The notes under the pieces are model-generated. The model ran no database searches and had not been told where the DNA came from. It saw only the letters and a program-made list of their open reading frames with translations. Positions 18,401 to 25,342 of a DNA stretch of 64,000 nt are shown here, piece after piece. The position numbers were made by a program, and so were the translations under genes. Each line of letters opens with the position of its first letter. The stretch's first letter is position 1. This stretch comes from Bacteroidota bacterium (GTDB taxonomy: Bacteria > Bacteroidota > Bacteroidia > 2-12-FULL-35-15), in contig JADKIU010000002.1 of NCBI GenBank assembly GCA_016722565.1, positions 372,001-436,000 on the forward strand. The letters are read 5' to 3'.

Positions 18401-18456
18401 ATAAAGATGGAGCGAAAATCTCTATTGATGAAGCCAGAGCTTTAATGGGAAATTAA
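12460..18456 (+). CDS. giant envelope protein: TPR, PD40 propeller, coiled coils and three SPOR-like domains
   Basis: From the ATG at 12460 the protein is 1998 residues; the frame opens earlier (12349) but only the 12460 start gives a signal peptide (MKHVRFVYLLLITFAF, cleavage near IASAQ). Domains in order: TPR-like helices about 28-140; PD40/WD40-like propeller strands about 205-345 (DEDFPFLHPNGKVLYFCSKG, GGYDIYKT); a CarboxypepD_reg-like strand region about 352-425; Ala/Glu/Lys-rich coiled coil about 520-800; three Thr-Lys-Asp tandem-repeat linkers (about 821-924, 1151-1237, 1413-1530) separated by helical segments; and three SPOR-like units near 1568-1655, 1720-1805 and 1906-1995, each opening VQIGxF/Y and ending KDAFVVA-type. 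The TPR-PD40 front resembles PorE-type T9SS-associated proteins, but the OmpA domain is absent. SPOR domains bind denuded peptidoglycan, so a periplasmic cell-wall tether is inferred. clpS follows after 13 bases. Confidence 0.8.
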   Translation: MKHVRFVYLLLITFAFCTRIASAQTTFGSEEELKAQALKLFDEDEFEEAYPLYSQLTSIYPKDPDFNYRLGVCMLYASDDKEKPIAFLEFASNKPEVEKEVFFYLAKAYHLNYRFDDAIKEYTKYKDVASSAKAEKLMVDRQIEMCRSGKKLLRNLTDLVVIEKKEMSRTDFYRSYDISGIGGKLLAKPDEEAFKTALDKKKKEKSIIYLASNNNQVFFSSYGDNMDQGKDIYIIRKLPTGEWSKPQTLGYPVNTEYDEDFPFLHPNGKVLYFCSKGHNSMGGYDIYKTTLNEETNTWNKPVNLDFPINTPDDDVLYVTNEDEKEAYFSSARASKSGKTAVYHINVERKPIDIAIIKGAVIKNRDNQAIDVKITVKDLADNVILGIFNSKASNGVYLINVPNGGKFLFTVEATGFATQSDVVEVPVQYVFRPMKQEISYELGTDKLIIKNLFDEVLDDASYLLALNFIKEKSKMDVNVNDASASNTSTTKDADNATDVAATTKDNTTTNTTKLTNDDIVKIGYSDAEEVAKEAKDLKEQADVALVLANQKNELAINKAKEAEQLIADASKMSDNVTKQATIEEANAATKEAEELNQETVAAFNLAKKIEFRAAAKEQEAELSMQYAKDLEAAVKSKNTDPALFAKLEEQQKKLDALAEQNNNPTLANSLKMDVDNKKRDWEKAIQTSADIKQEIADNEALIVTTQAEADKERNAKVKQGLLDQVEGLKMDTEDSKKDLALNEQKVAQLQKEYNGALNETALVSNIFDKAKTTTNEKVAADVAMVDKAKLEAQVNTIKNTPVSDNAVALNTTNAKSNPVTDSKTTDTKTTDNSVADSKTTEAKTTENAVADNKTSDSKTTDVAVTDSKTTETKTTDNAVADNKTTDVAVTDSKTTETKTTDTAVADSKTTENQTTDNAVADNTTETKVDYTQKFNVELSAANNIQNDLERENKKAELLKEWSDSISEDIAAKKTEAKTEKDKTKKKELNSDIAALEKELKEKQKSTSEALATVEKLKKEDAVVADNSTKTTDNVVAENGSTTSENNTSDNAVSTTTNINTKYSNEVAATNSIPNEVDREKAKADALMNWSKAIDADVEKKKQELNASSDPEMKALLAMKIKQGEDLSKEKQKEAEQSLAKVERINNPTIAATTETKTTDNAVADTKTTDTKTTDAAVTDVKAIETKTTDNSVADSKTTETKTSDNATVDTKTSETKTSDNAIVDTKTTDNAVTDAKSAQTEEKGFAYSSPTANEQSVKATTLNKEADGLMSQSNDLKAKATAESNTTTRNAIYAEAEEFAKLSETKQLEAAQIIGVANTKEYGDNKSKLDQFVKATKGNTSDDLSMAEMMNDEADIFFNRAQKSRELASTASTFYEKESALEDAYKNEMIALEKQQKATSIYLKYTPDVAAKTAETKTPDNAIVDAKTSETKTPDNSIADVKTTETKTPDNTVVDVKTTDTKTPDNAVADVKTTETKTPDNTVADVKTTETQTPDNTVTDVKTTETKTPDNTIADVKTTETKTPENTTGSSVLVTNDSGVQTNEVFVKTSVPVYSAAKPIPVNEKLPEGLIFKVQIGAFRNPIPQDLFKGMSPITGETTPQGFTRYTAGLFTSFTTADKVKQEIRDLGYKDAFVVAFLNGKRIPILEAMAMAGVSVPPSSTNPTSTSSETTNGSAVVNNTTTTTETNPATSVVTNPNIPVNNSNSQLTTPPNTQNIATVGGLFYTVQIGVYSQIVSSAKLYNIQPLYTETAPNGNFRYNTGIYNNVPRAIEAKNMIVDVGIKDAFVTAYYNGKRISLPEADKLIKEGTAAYSTAPNINQLPTFTASANRATTPVSPRTTTTPVVTTPPAAERRETTNPVATTPVETVVTTPSTNTNPIPASVITTLPVVSDQVKSAAEASNVMQIDSGIVFKVQIGAFKEEVPLEIANKFLKIAKKGVKNYKDQNGLTIYTVGTYKTYAEASTVRAEVVAEAGITDAFIVAYKDGAKISIDEARALMGN
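14920..15230 (+). repeat. low-complexity Thr-Lys-Asp coding repeats, tract 1
   Basis: Degenerate in-frame repeats of the type DSKTTETKTTDNAVAD, unit about 14-18 codons, encode a hydrophilic linker inside the giant SPOR protein. A related tract lies at about 15910-16170. The repeats are clearly related but more diverged than tract 3. Confidence 0.8.
15910..16170 (+). repeat. low-complexity Thr-Lys-Asp coding repeats, tract 2
   Basis: This is the second linker tract of the giant SPOR protein, built from variants of TKTTDNAVADTKTTD and ETKTSDNA. It separates two helical segments and keeps the reading frame throughout. Confidence 0.75.
16696..17055 (+). repeat. 45-bp tandem repeat, eight units, in the SPOR protein gene
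   Basis: Eight consecutive 45-base units begin at 16696, 16741, 16786, 16831, 16876, 16921, 16966 and 17011, the last degenerate in its second half. Each encodes a 15-residue unit close to TETKTPDNTVADVKT. Units 3 to 7 are nearly identical at the DNA level, indicating recent expansion or homogenisation. Because the unit is a multiple of three, copy-number change would not break the frame. Confidence 0.92.
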
Positions 18457-18469
18457 CCAGATTGAAAAA

Positions 18470-18772
18470 ATGAAGATTAACGATTTTGATAAGCAACATG
18501 AATTTGATACTGAATCGGAGGTATTATTAGCTCCGGATGAAGTGGAAGTTGAAGGAAAACAATTGATTGTTTACAACGATGATTTTAACACCTTTGATCA
18601 TGTCATAGAGTCGTTGATTAAAGTATGTAAACACGATCCCATACAAGCAGAGCAATGCACATTTTTGATTCATTATAAAGGAAAATGTTCTGTGAAAAAA
18701 GGTTCCTATGATGCTTTAGAACCGATGTGTACTGCATTGCTTGAAAGAGGAATTACTGCGGAGATTGAATAA
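18470..18772 (+). CDS. clpS: ATP-dependent Clp protease adaptor ClpS
   Basis: The 100-residue protein is of the usual ClpS length. After a charged N-terminal tail of about 28 residues comes the conserved core: LIVYNDDFNTFDHVIESL contains the NDD(x)NT substrate-recognition motif (Asn-Asp-Asp at about 35-37), followed by a Cys/His-bearing helix region and the C-terminal ALLERGITAEIE strand. ClpS binds the ClpA N-domain and delivers N-degron substrates to ClpAP; in Bacteroidota it presumably serves ClpC-type or ClpA-type unfoldases. It is cytoplasmic. The gene starts 13 bases after the giant SPOR gene and is followed by an M48 peptidase gene after 10 bases, so the three may share a transcript, although a functional link is not obvious. 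Confidence 0.93.
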   Translation: MKINDFDKQHEFDTESEVLLAPDEVEVEGKQLIVYNDDFNTFDHVIESLIKVCKHDPIQAEQCTFLIHYKGKCSVKKGSYDALEPMCTALLERGITAEIE

Positions 18773-18782
18773 AAAAATAGTT

Positions 18783-19583
18783 ATGAAAAAGAAAATTGTA
18801 TTAGCGGTTGGCGCATTGGCCATTGTGATTATTGCTTGTCAGAAAGTACCTATTACCGGACGAAAGCAAATGAGTTTGATATCCGAATCGGAAATGATTG
18901 GGATGAGTTTGACAAGTTATGCTGAGTTTTTATCAAAAAATCCTGCTGTAGCTGAAACCGATGCGAATGCAAAAATGGTTTCACGCATTGGTGTGAACAT
19001 GCAAAAGGCAGTCGAGAAATTTATGGCAGATAAAGGTTTATCCAGCCGATTAGAAGGCTATCAATGGGAGTTTCACATGGTAAATGAAAATACAGTGAAT
19101 GCTTGGTGTATGCCGGGCGGAAAGGTGGTTGTGTATTCTGGGTTACTTCCTGTAACACAAACTGAAGCCGGATTGGCTTGCGTAATGGGACACGAAATTG
19201 CACATGCAGTAGCCCGCCATGGGAACGAACGTATGAGCCAAGGTTTATTAGTACAAGCGGGTGGTGCGGCTTTGTCTGTTGCTCTTTCGCAAAAACCACA
19301 ATTAACTCAAAATTTATTTTTACAATCGTATGGTGTTACTTCTCAGTTGGGAATGTTAAAATATTCCCGCACACATGAAAGTGAAGCGGATAAAATGGGC
19401 TTGGTTTTTATGGCGATTGCAGGTTATGACCCTTCGGAAGCGATTGCCTTTTGGGAGCGCATGGAACAAGCAAGCGGAGGAAATAAACCACCGGAAATTT
19501 TAAGCACTCATCCGAGTGATGCGACTCGTATAGCAGATATTAAAGCATTTTTGCCGGAGGCAATGAAGTATTATAAAAAGTAG
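18783..19583 (+). CDS. M48 family zinc metallopeptidase lipoprotein
   Basis: The 266-residue protein opens with a lipoprotein signal (MKKKIVLAVGALAIVIIAC, Cys about residue 19) and continues QKVPITGRKQMSLISESEM, the typical start of LoiP/YcaL-like M48C peptidases. The zinc-binding motif HEIAH lies at residues 137-141, with the third ligand Glu in the HESEADKMG segment about 65 residues later. These enzymes act in the periplasm on misfolded outer-membrane proteins. The upstream in-frame start at 18741 lies inside clpS and would bury the lipobox, so ATG 18783 is preferred. The residues after the Cys are not K/D/E-rich, so periplasmic rather than surface location is expected. A hairpin follows the stop codon. 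Confidence 0.92.
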   Translation: MKKKIVLAVGALAIVIIACQKVPITGRKQMSLISESEMIGMSLTSYAEFLSKNPAVAETDANAKMVSRIGVNMQKAVEKFMADKGLSSRLEGYQWEFHMVNENTVNAWCMPGGKVVVYSGLLPVTQTEAGLACVMGHEIAHAVARHGNERMSQGLLVQAGGAALSVALSQKPQLTQNLFLQSYGVTSQLGMLKYSRTHESEADKMGLVFMAIAGYDPSEAIAFWERMEQASGGNKPPEILSTHPSDATRIADIKAFLPEAMKYYKK

Positions 19584-19595
19584 TGGTGGAATATG

Positions 19596-19622
19596 AATCA
19601 CATTGCTTTTAGCAGTGTGATT
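19596..19622. terminator. hairpin between convergent genes, possible weak terminator
   Basis: AATCACATTGCT pairs with AGCAGTGTGATT over 12 bp (one G-U type mismatch) with a 3-base loop. The T-tract is only three bases, so termination is less certain than at other sites in the window. It lies 13 bases past the M48 stop and 16 before the end of the minus-strand gene. Confidence 0.5.
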
Positions 19623-19637
19623 TCGTATTCACTATTG

Positions 19638-20156
19638 TTACTCTTTCTCAGTCAAAAAGCTTGTCAAGGTATCCACTAAATCATTCAATAGTACTTGTCT
19701 TTCAGAAGTAATATTTTTCTTGAAGTCTTTAACTTTTTTTATCGCAGCGTTCACATCCGTCTCTGTAAATGGCCCTTCCATATTTTCAATGGTGGTAATT
19801 GCTTCTAATGAGATAAGGTAGTTTTCATCCAATGCCAATAAAATAAAAAAGGGCAAGTATTTACTAAAATTAATTTCCGATTCCCAGCATGCTGCAACAA
19901 GGAGGTGGCGAACATCTTTGGCTTTCGGACTGGCAATTGCTAATAGCAAAGTATCACCACCTTTTTCTTTTTTTAATGTAAGCAAAGCCTCTTCTTTTAT
20001 TTCTTTATTTGCAGGATCGGTCAGTAACGAGATCAGTGCAGAAATTTTATCTTCATTTGTTACAGGCATGGTGACACCATCTTGGGTGTTACCAACAATG
20101 GTAGTTGCGTATTCTTTGGAATTGAAATATTTTTTTAAGTCGTTTGTGGCGTCCAT
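19638..20156 (-). CDS. HEAT-repeat-like hypothetical protein
   Basis: This 172-residue acidic and helical protein has no signal peptide or membrane segment and is presumably cytoplasmic. Repeating helical pairs with spacing near 30-38 residues are visible (DKISALISLLTDPANKEIKEEALLTL; DTLLLAIASPKAKDVRHLLVAACWES; YLPFFILLALDENYLISLEAITTIENM), which fits HEAT/armadillo-type repeats used for protein binding. I do not recognise a named family. The gene is alone, convergent with the M48 gene and divergent from the frameshifted gene at 20221. Another small HEAT-like protein, also of unknown role, occurs at 39638-40146. Confidence 0.6.
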   Translation of the reverse strand: MDATNDLKKYFNSKEYATTIVGNTQDGVTMPVTNEDKISALISLLTDPANKEIKEEALLTLKKEKGGDTLLLAIASPKAKDVRHLLVAACWESEINFSKYLPFFILLALDENYLISLEAITTIENMEGPFTETDVNAAIKKVKDFKKNITSERQVLLNDLVDTLTSFLTEKE

Positions 20157-20220
20157 ATTTATTTTTTTGATAACATAAAGTCCTTGTTATGATAACACAA
20201 ATATCCGTAAATTTATTGAT

Positions 20221-20954
20221 ATGATTCATCAGAAATTTCTTTCAATTAAAGAGCCTTGTAGCCAAGTCTGGGAGACGATGCATTTTTCCGAAAAGGGTCG
20301 TTTTTGTAATTCTTGTCAAAAGCAGGTACATGATTTTTCTAATTCTTCTTTTGATCAAATTAGGCAAGCTTATTCTGAAAGTAACGGCAGCTTATGCGGA
20401 AGATTAACAGGAATGCAATTACACAAACAATATGTAGATTCACAAATTGAACGAGCTCACGTCTCTTATACTAAGCGATTCTGTCTTGCAGTAATTGTTT
20501 GTTTTGGAACAAGTTTATTTTCTATACAATCATCAAAAGCAACAGTTTTTTCTCATTTAAAAAATAATTTTTTCAAAATTGTTTCAGATACCAATATGAT
20601 TGAAATTTGTGGTGTAGTTGCAGATAAGGAAACAAAGGAAGTAATGCCTTTTGTTACAGTTTCATTATTGGAGGGAGATTCATTAATTGCAATGGTTGAA
20701 ACGGATAGTTTAGGTGAATACAAGTTTAATGTGGATACTAAAAAAATACGAAGCTCCGTATGGAAGTGAAATCAGTCGATTATACACTTGCTTTGAAAGA
20801 ATTGATTTTAGAAAACAGCGTTTCAATTAACATTGATTTGGAAGTTATTCCTATCATGTTGGGTGGTATGGGCTTTCAAACAATTTCAATTCCAATTAAA
20901 CATTTTAGTTATCCCAATATTGTAGACACACCTCCAATAAAAATTGAAGACTGA
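20221..20954 (+). CDS. CarboxypepD_reg-like membrane protein, frameshifted
   Basis: Two overlapping frames, 20221-20769 and 20760-20954, read as one protein of about 244 residues if one A is added to the A7 run at 20740-20746 (then ...NVDTKKNTKLRMEVKSVDYT). The N-terminal part has a Cys-rich stretch (EPCSQVWETM, GRFCNSCQKQVHDFS, LCGRL) of the kind that precedes a membrane segment in Bacteroidota carboxypeptidase-regulatory-like proteins; a hydrophobic helix lies near residues 87-107, followed by the regulatory-like beta domain (ICGVVADKETKEVMPFVTVS). The role is unknown; such proteins often sit in the envelope. The break may be a sequencing error, a real mutation or slippage. As written, the first frame ends in a TGA after SSVWK, truncating the beta domain. 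Confidence 0.65.
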
Positions 20955-20958
20955 AAAA

Positions 20959-21921
20959 TTAAAAATGCTCTCTCCAAATCAACACCATCACACCTGCAAT
21001 CGCAATCAATGCCGCAATAATTGATTTTAGGGTTATTTTTTCTCTGTAAAACAAATAGGAGAGGGGCAATACAAAAACCGGCACTAAAGCAAATATGGTT
21101 TGGGCTACGGATGGTTTGTTGTGGAGTAAAGAAACCGCCAACATAGATGTGCTTACTCCAATAACAGGACCGAAGATCGTTCCTCCTAAAGCAAAAACAA
21201 CTCCGTTGTTTTTATTTTCTAAAACGGGTTGAGTGGTTTCTTTAAACTTGCCTCTTACGATGGTAATCAAATACATAATCGAAGCAGCAATGATCATACG
21301 AATCCAAGTGGCTTGAAAAAAAGGTAAATCGTGTCCATTTATCTGTGATTCAAATCCTTTGTTAGCAAGTACTAGTCCGACACCCTGACAAACCGCTGAT
21401 AAAATCGCAAACAAAATGCCTTTCTTGACAGAGCCAATTGCATGATTCTGCATGGGTTCTTTTCCGCCTCTGTTCAGGATTAACCATACAACTCCGGCAA
21501 TGGTGATGAGAATGCCAATGATTCCAATAAAGTTGATGCGTTCACCAATTAGGAAAAATGCGGATAACAATGCGGCTGCAGGAGCAAGGGTTGTAAAGAT
21601 ACTTCCGATGCGGGTTCCCAAAATAACAAAAGAGGTAAACCCGAAATAATCACCCAGCGCTAATCCGATTAACCCGGATGCTCCAAACCAGAGCCAATGC
21701 TGTGGCAAAGGGCTTGTAAATAAATCGGAGAAGGATATGGGTAAAACAATTAGAGAGATAATAGTTAAAAAGATGACTGCAAATACAAGGCGAATGTGAT
21801 TGACAGCATTTGGCCCCATCCTGCGGGCCGCTTCGGTAAATGGAAATATACCTATGCTCCAGGAAAGTGTGGTTCCTAATGCTACTAGTTCACCTAAATA
21901 TTCAAATGTGTGGCTTTCCAA
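20959..21921 (-). CDS. EamA-family (DMT) transporter
   Basis: The 320-residue protein has about ten hydrophobic membrane segments arranged as two EamA repeats (residues about 10-150 and 170-315). Typical features include the small-residue-rich helices and the C-terminal end of the second repeat, ALVPVFVLPLSYLFYREKI-x-x-x-S, a hallmark of this superfamily. Members export metabolites such as amino acids or take up solutes; the substrate cannot be inferred. The start is TTG at 21921: an in-frame TGA lies just upstream and the first ATG (codon 36) would remove most of the first membrane helix. A TACATTTG promoter element on the minus strand 21 bases upstream supports that start. Confidence 0.85.
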   Translation of the reverse strand: MESHTFEYLGELVALGTTLSWSIGIFPFTEAARRMGPNAVNHIRLVFAVIFLTIISLIVLPISFSDLFTSPLPQHWLWFGASGLIGLALGDYFGFTSFVILGTRIGSIFTTLAPAAALLSAFFLIGERINFIGIIGILITIAGVVWLILNRGGKEPMQNHAIGSVKKGILFAILSAVCQGVGLVLANKGFESQINGHDLPFFQATWIRMIIAASIMYLITIVRGKFKETTQPVLENKNNGVVFALGGTIFGPVIGVSTSMLAVSLLHNKPSVAQTIFALVPVFVLPLSYLFYREKITLKSIIAALIAIAGVMVLIWREHF

Positions 21922-21942
21922 CGATTTTCAGATTATGCATTG

Positions 21943-21950
21943 CAAATGTA
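21943..21950 (-). promoter_or_regulatory. TACATTTG element before the EamA gene
   Basis: An exact TAnnTTTG match on the minus strand lies 21 bases before the TTG start; no convincing -33 partner is seen. Confidence 0.35.
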
Positions 21951-22141
21951 CCTTTTTGTCGGATCCCCCTCTTTTTTTGCTGTTAATAGTAGCATAAAAT
22001 GTATTCATCGATAAAAAGTGCTATTTCGTAGTAAAATGTTAGTGTAATCGCACATTCAGGTGTTAATAAGTTCGTCCTCAGTGTTTTGCTTTTGTAAAAA
22101 AATTAAACTCTATTTGTTAAACCAATATTAAAAAAGTATAC

Positions 22142-22504
22142 ATGAACGCATTCAGAAAAATATCCATTATCGGCTTTTGTATTTCATTTTTTATGATTGC
22201 TCAAACTGCTGCTGCACAAAAGAGTCAAATCCCTGCAGAAAGTGCTGACTTTAAAGTTTTTCCTAATCCAAACCAAAGTGATGCTGACACCTATGTAAGT
22301 TTACAAGGTTTTAAGGCTGAAAATTTATTGGTGGTAGTTTATGATATGCTAGGTCGTGAAATCTACTCGAAAGTAGAATTAATGGAAAACGATGGTTTCT
22401 TATTCACCATTACTTCAGATGGTCATCGTTTAAATTCCGGCATCTATTTGATTTCCGCTTCGGCTAATGATAAAGTATTTCATCAAAAACTCATTGTAAA
22501 GTAA
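22142..22504 (+). CDS. small secreted protein consisting almost only of a T9SS type A sorting domain
   Basis: The 120-residue protein has a signal peptide (about residues 1-25, ending AAAQ), a linker of about 10 residues, and then a complete type A sorting-domain pattern: FKVFPNPNQSDADTYVSLQG, a central VVYDMLGREIYSK, and the terminal SGIYLISASANDKVFHQKLIVK pattern (YLIS...QKLIVK). There is no room for a separate functional domain, so the mature passenger would be near zero. Either this is a remnant of a larger cargo, a domain with its own role, or a decoy of the secretion machinery. It has its own strong terminator, shared with the convergent DUF3108 gene. Confidence 0.82.
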   Translation: MNAFRKISIIGFCISFFMIAQTAAAQKSQIPAESADFKVFPNPNQSDADTYVSLQGFKAENLLVVVYDMLGREIYSKVELMENDGFLFTITSDGHRLNSGIYLISASANDKVFHQKLIVK

Positions 22505-22528
22505 AAATTGTCTCTCTAAACAATTTCT

Positions 22529-22563
22529 AAAACAGCTCTTCATCTTCGGATAAGAGCTGTTTT
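22529..22563. terminator. bidirectional terminator
   Basis: AAAACAGCTCTT (22529-22540) pairs with AAGAGCTGTTTT (22552-22563) around an 11-base loop. It serves the sorting-domain gene on the plus strand and overlaps the stop codon of the minus-strand DUF3108 gene. Confidence 0.92.
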
Positions 22564-23375
22564 TATTTTGGTACAATGCAGTTTATAGGATTCTTTAATC
22601 CTTCGTATTTAAACAGTCGTACTTTTATTGTTCCTACAACAATTGGGGTTTCTACATAAACTGGCATTTTGTTTTCATCATCGGTCACCCAAACCACCAT
22701 GCCTTCACCACCTTTAAAAATCGTTCCTTCAATTAACTTCGGACTAAATTTGATGCATCGAACAGTGCCAAGCAATTCCGATTTTATTGTTTCTTTTCCA
22801 AGATAGCGAATATAAGAAGGGAACACTTCTCCATCTAAAACAAACGTAATCGGGATGGTATCTTTGGGTTTGTATTTTGAAAAATCCAAACAACGTGCAT
22901 AAAATATGGCCGTCATCACATCATTGGTGCAAGCATTAACACTAATTGAATCTAATTTTGACGGCTTTCGATTGCGCTTGGAAGAGGTATATACCTTGTT
23001 TTTTTTCTGGTTAAACACATAATCATCATAGGTATAACTTCCACCTTCTTTGGCATCGCGAATAAAGCGCAATGGTTTTAATGTTGCAGTATCCGTATAC
23101 GATTCATATTTATCGCGGACTTTATAAAACCAATCATACTTTGGATAAGTTGCTCCTAACCCTACAAAATGATACACATTTTTGCCGTTCATTTTATTTA
23201 GGAAAACACTGAAACTCGCTTCACCGGCTTCCATCCAGATGGCTCCCCAATTGTAGAATATTTTATAATTGAATTGTTCTCCGGCTTTAAAACTGTTGTT
23301 TTCTATTGTGCAATTCTTCTGTGCTAAAAGCGACAGTTGAAGGAAAAGAAATAAGAAAAACAGCCGTGTTTTCAT
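22563..23375 (-). CDS. DUF3108 domain-containing exported protein
   Basis: The 270-residue protein has a signal peptide (MKTRLFFLFLFLQLSLLAQ). The mature part begins with the DUF3108 pattern F-x-x-GEQFNYKIFYNWGAIWMEAGEA, followed by the recurrent YHFVGLGATYPKYDWFYKVRD segment and a late WVTDDENKMPVYVE block. The family is a lipocalin-like beta-rich periplasmic protein whose function is unsettled. Two cysteines near the mature N terminus and C terminus (NCTIEN; NCIVPK) could form a disulfide. No operon partner is visible: the upstream gap opens to a divergent T9SS gene, and the stop overlaps the shared terminator. Confidence 0.85.
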   Translation of the reverse strand: MKTRLFFLFLFLQLSLLAQKNCTIENNSFKAGEQFNYKIFYNWGAIWMEAGEASFSVFLNKMNGKNVYHFVGLGATYPKYDWFYKVRDKYESYTDTATLKPLRFIRDAKEGGSYTYDDYVFNQKKNKVYTSSKRNRKPSKLDSISVNACTNDVMTAIFYARCLDFSKYKPKDTIPITFVLDGEVFPSYIRYLGKETIKSELLGTVRCIKFSPKLIEGTIFKGGEGMVVWVTDDENKMPVYVETPIVVGTIKVRLFKYEGLKNPINCIVPK

Positions 23376-23444
23376 CTTTTAAAAGTACGAATTATATTCT
23401 TTTAATATGGATGATTATTCTCTTCCATTTTAGCCAAATTTTGA

Positions 23445-23452
23445 TATATTTG
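23445..23452 (+). promoter_or_regulatory. TATATTTG promoter element
   Basis: An exact TAnnTTTG match lies 34 bases upstream of the ATG of the T9SS substrate gene at 23487. No TTTG at -33 spacing was found. Confidence 0.4.
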
Positions 23453-23486
23453 TTTAACGAAATTAAAACTCAAAAAATACATCAAA

Positions 23487-25319
23487 ATGAAAAAAATAGC
23501 TACACTACTTTTTGCATGCATTTTAGGAATAAACACATTGTCGGCACAAACAATGGGTGGACCAGATGCTTATGGTTACATTTGGCGCGACAGCAATGAT
23601 ACGCTTGGACCGGTTTACAACTGGATTGATATACTTCCTTTGGTTGGTGCTCAAGAAGTACGCTTTTTGGCGGATGATAATACTGTTGGTTCATTCCCAA
23701 TTGGTTTTCCTTTTCACTACTATTGGTACGATGTTTCTCAATTTTGGGTTGGCTCTAATGGATATATCGGTTTTACAAACGGACAAATTTCCGCTCCTTT
23801 TGGTATGATTCCAAATACTGCAGGTACACAAAATTTCTTAGCTGCAATGGCATGTGATTTATTATTTGATATTTCGAATACTGCTGAGTGCTGGCGATAC
23901 ACGAATCCTGCTCAAGACACATTAATTGTTTCTTGGTTGAATGTTCCTTTTTATGATGCGGCAATTCCTGCTGGTTCAGGCAACAATGAGTTTCAAATCA
24001 TTTTAAGTGCGGTGGATAGTTCAATTACCTACCAATACAAAACACAAACCGGCTTTCCTGCTGCCGGAACGAATGTGGTAATCGGTATCGAAAACAATTC
24101 AGGAAACATTGGTTTGCAACATTCGTTGAATGTTTTTCCTCCTGTTAATTATGCAATCAAATACATGTATCCAAGTAATACGACTTATGTGGTTAATGAT
24201 GCATCTACCACTTATAATGACAATACCGAAACAGGTGGTGTTTTCCGTTCGCGAAATGGATTGCCGTTTACGATGACAACCAGCATCAAAAATACAGGAA
24301 ATCAAAATTTGCCTTCTTACAATGTGTTCTCTCGTGTGTTAAATTCCGTTGGATCAACCATTGTGTCGGACAATAAAATGAGCTTGGCGTCTACTCCGGG
24401 ACAAACAGAGAACATGACCATGACGAATTTATTCAATCCGACAACTGCAGGAACATTTCGATTTTTAACAAATACACAATTACCGGGAGATGCAACTCCT
24501 AGTAATGATCAGAAAGTTCAGGAAATTGTGGTAATTGATACCACAACCACTGCAATTCGTTTATCATATGATAACAATGTGGAAGCTGGATTGGGCGGCT
24601 TAAACTGGACCGGTGGTGAAGGTGGTGCTGCCATCTATTTTGTTCCTCCTTGCTATCCCGTAAAACTTACAGAAATGTATGCATATATTGTTGCCAATCC
24701 AATGTCTGTAGGATATTCGATGGTGATTTATGATGATAATGTTGCTTCCGGTGCTGCTGGAACTCAATTGGATTCTATCTATATTCCTTCAACATCTGTA
24801 TTCACTTCTACATGGAATACAATTCCTTTACCGACTGCATTGACCATTAACTCCGGTGGGGTATATGTGGCATGGGTGATGAATGGTGATGCATTGACCT
24901 TAGGACAAAATCAAGTTCCTCCTTTCTCTTTCCGTACGTTTGAAATTATCAGCAATACATGGGCGCCATACCGCTACCGTGAAACAGAGGATTTGATGAT
25001 CAATATTGGAATCGAAAAGATTATTGTTTCAGGTGCAAGTATCACTGAAAATGCAATGAATAATTATTTCGGTGACTTTTATCCGAATCCTTCATCGACA
25101 ATGGCGACAATCAATTATGATATTCCATTCAATGTGAAAAATCTATTCTATCAGTTGTATGATGTACAAGGTAAATTGGTAACGGTTACTTCTGCTAATA
25201 TGCAGTCAAATTCAGGTAAGTTTTCTATTAACGTTGCTTCTTTAGACGCAGGTATCTATACATGCAAAATTGCTGTGGATGGGGAAGTGATTGTGAGAAA
25301 ATTGGTGATTACCAAATAA
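23487..25319 (+). CDS. T9SS type A sorting domain-containing secreted protein
   Basis: The 610-residue protein has a signal peptide ending near LSAQ at residue 21, then a conserved N-terminal region (GGPDAYGYIWRDSNDTLGPVY) known in many Bacteroidota secreted proteins, followed by beta-sandwich-rich domains with many Asn, Thr and Gly residues. A central block (GGVFRSRNGLPFTMTTSIKN) has the look of a CARDB/Ig-like domain. The C-terminal 75 residues form the type A sorting domain: FGDFYPNPSSTMATINYDI, YQLYDVQGKLV, and ending GEVIVRKLVITK. No catalytic motif is seen, so the role is unknown, perhaps adhesion or binding. It ends at a strong terminator shared with the convergent ispH. Confidence 0.85.
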   Translation: MKKIATLLFACILGINTLSAQTMGGPDAYGYIWRDSNDTLGPVYNWIDILPLVGAQEVRFLADDNTVGSFPIGFPFHYYWYDVSQFWVGSNGYIGFTNGQISAPFGMIPNTAGTQNFLAAMACDLLFDISNTAECWRYTNPAQDTLIVSWLNVPFYDAAIPAGSGNNEFQIILSAVDSSITYQYKTQTGFPAAGTNVVIGIENNSGNIGLQHSLNVFPPVNYAIKYMYPSNTTYVVNDASTTYNDNTETGGVFRSRNGLPFTMTTSIKNTGNQNLPSYNVFSRVLNSVGSTIVSDNKMSLASTPGQTENMTMTNLFNPTTAGTFRFLTNTQLPGDATPSNDQKVQEIVVIDTTTTAIRLSYDNNVEAGLGGLNWTGGEGGAAIYFVPPCYPVKLTEMYAYIVANPMSVGYSMVIYDDNVASGAAGTQLDSIYIPSTSVFTSTWNTIPLPTALTINSGGVYVAWVMNGDALTLGQNQVPPFSFRTFEIISNTWAPYRYRETEDLMINIGIEKIIVSGASITENAMNNYFGDFYPNPSSTMATINYDIPFNVKNLFYQLYDVQGKLVTVTSANMQSNSGKFSINVASLDAGIYTCKIAVDGEVIVRKLVITK

Positions 25320-25342
25320 AAGTTTTGTAATCAAAAACAAAC

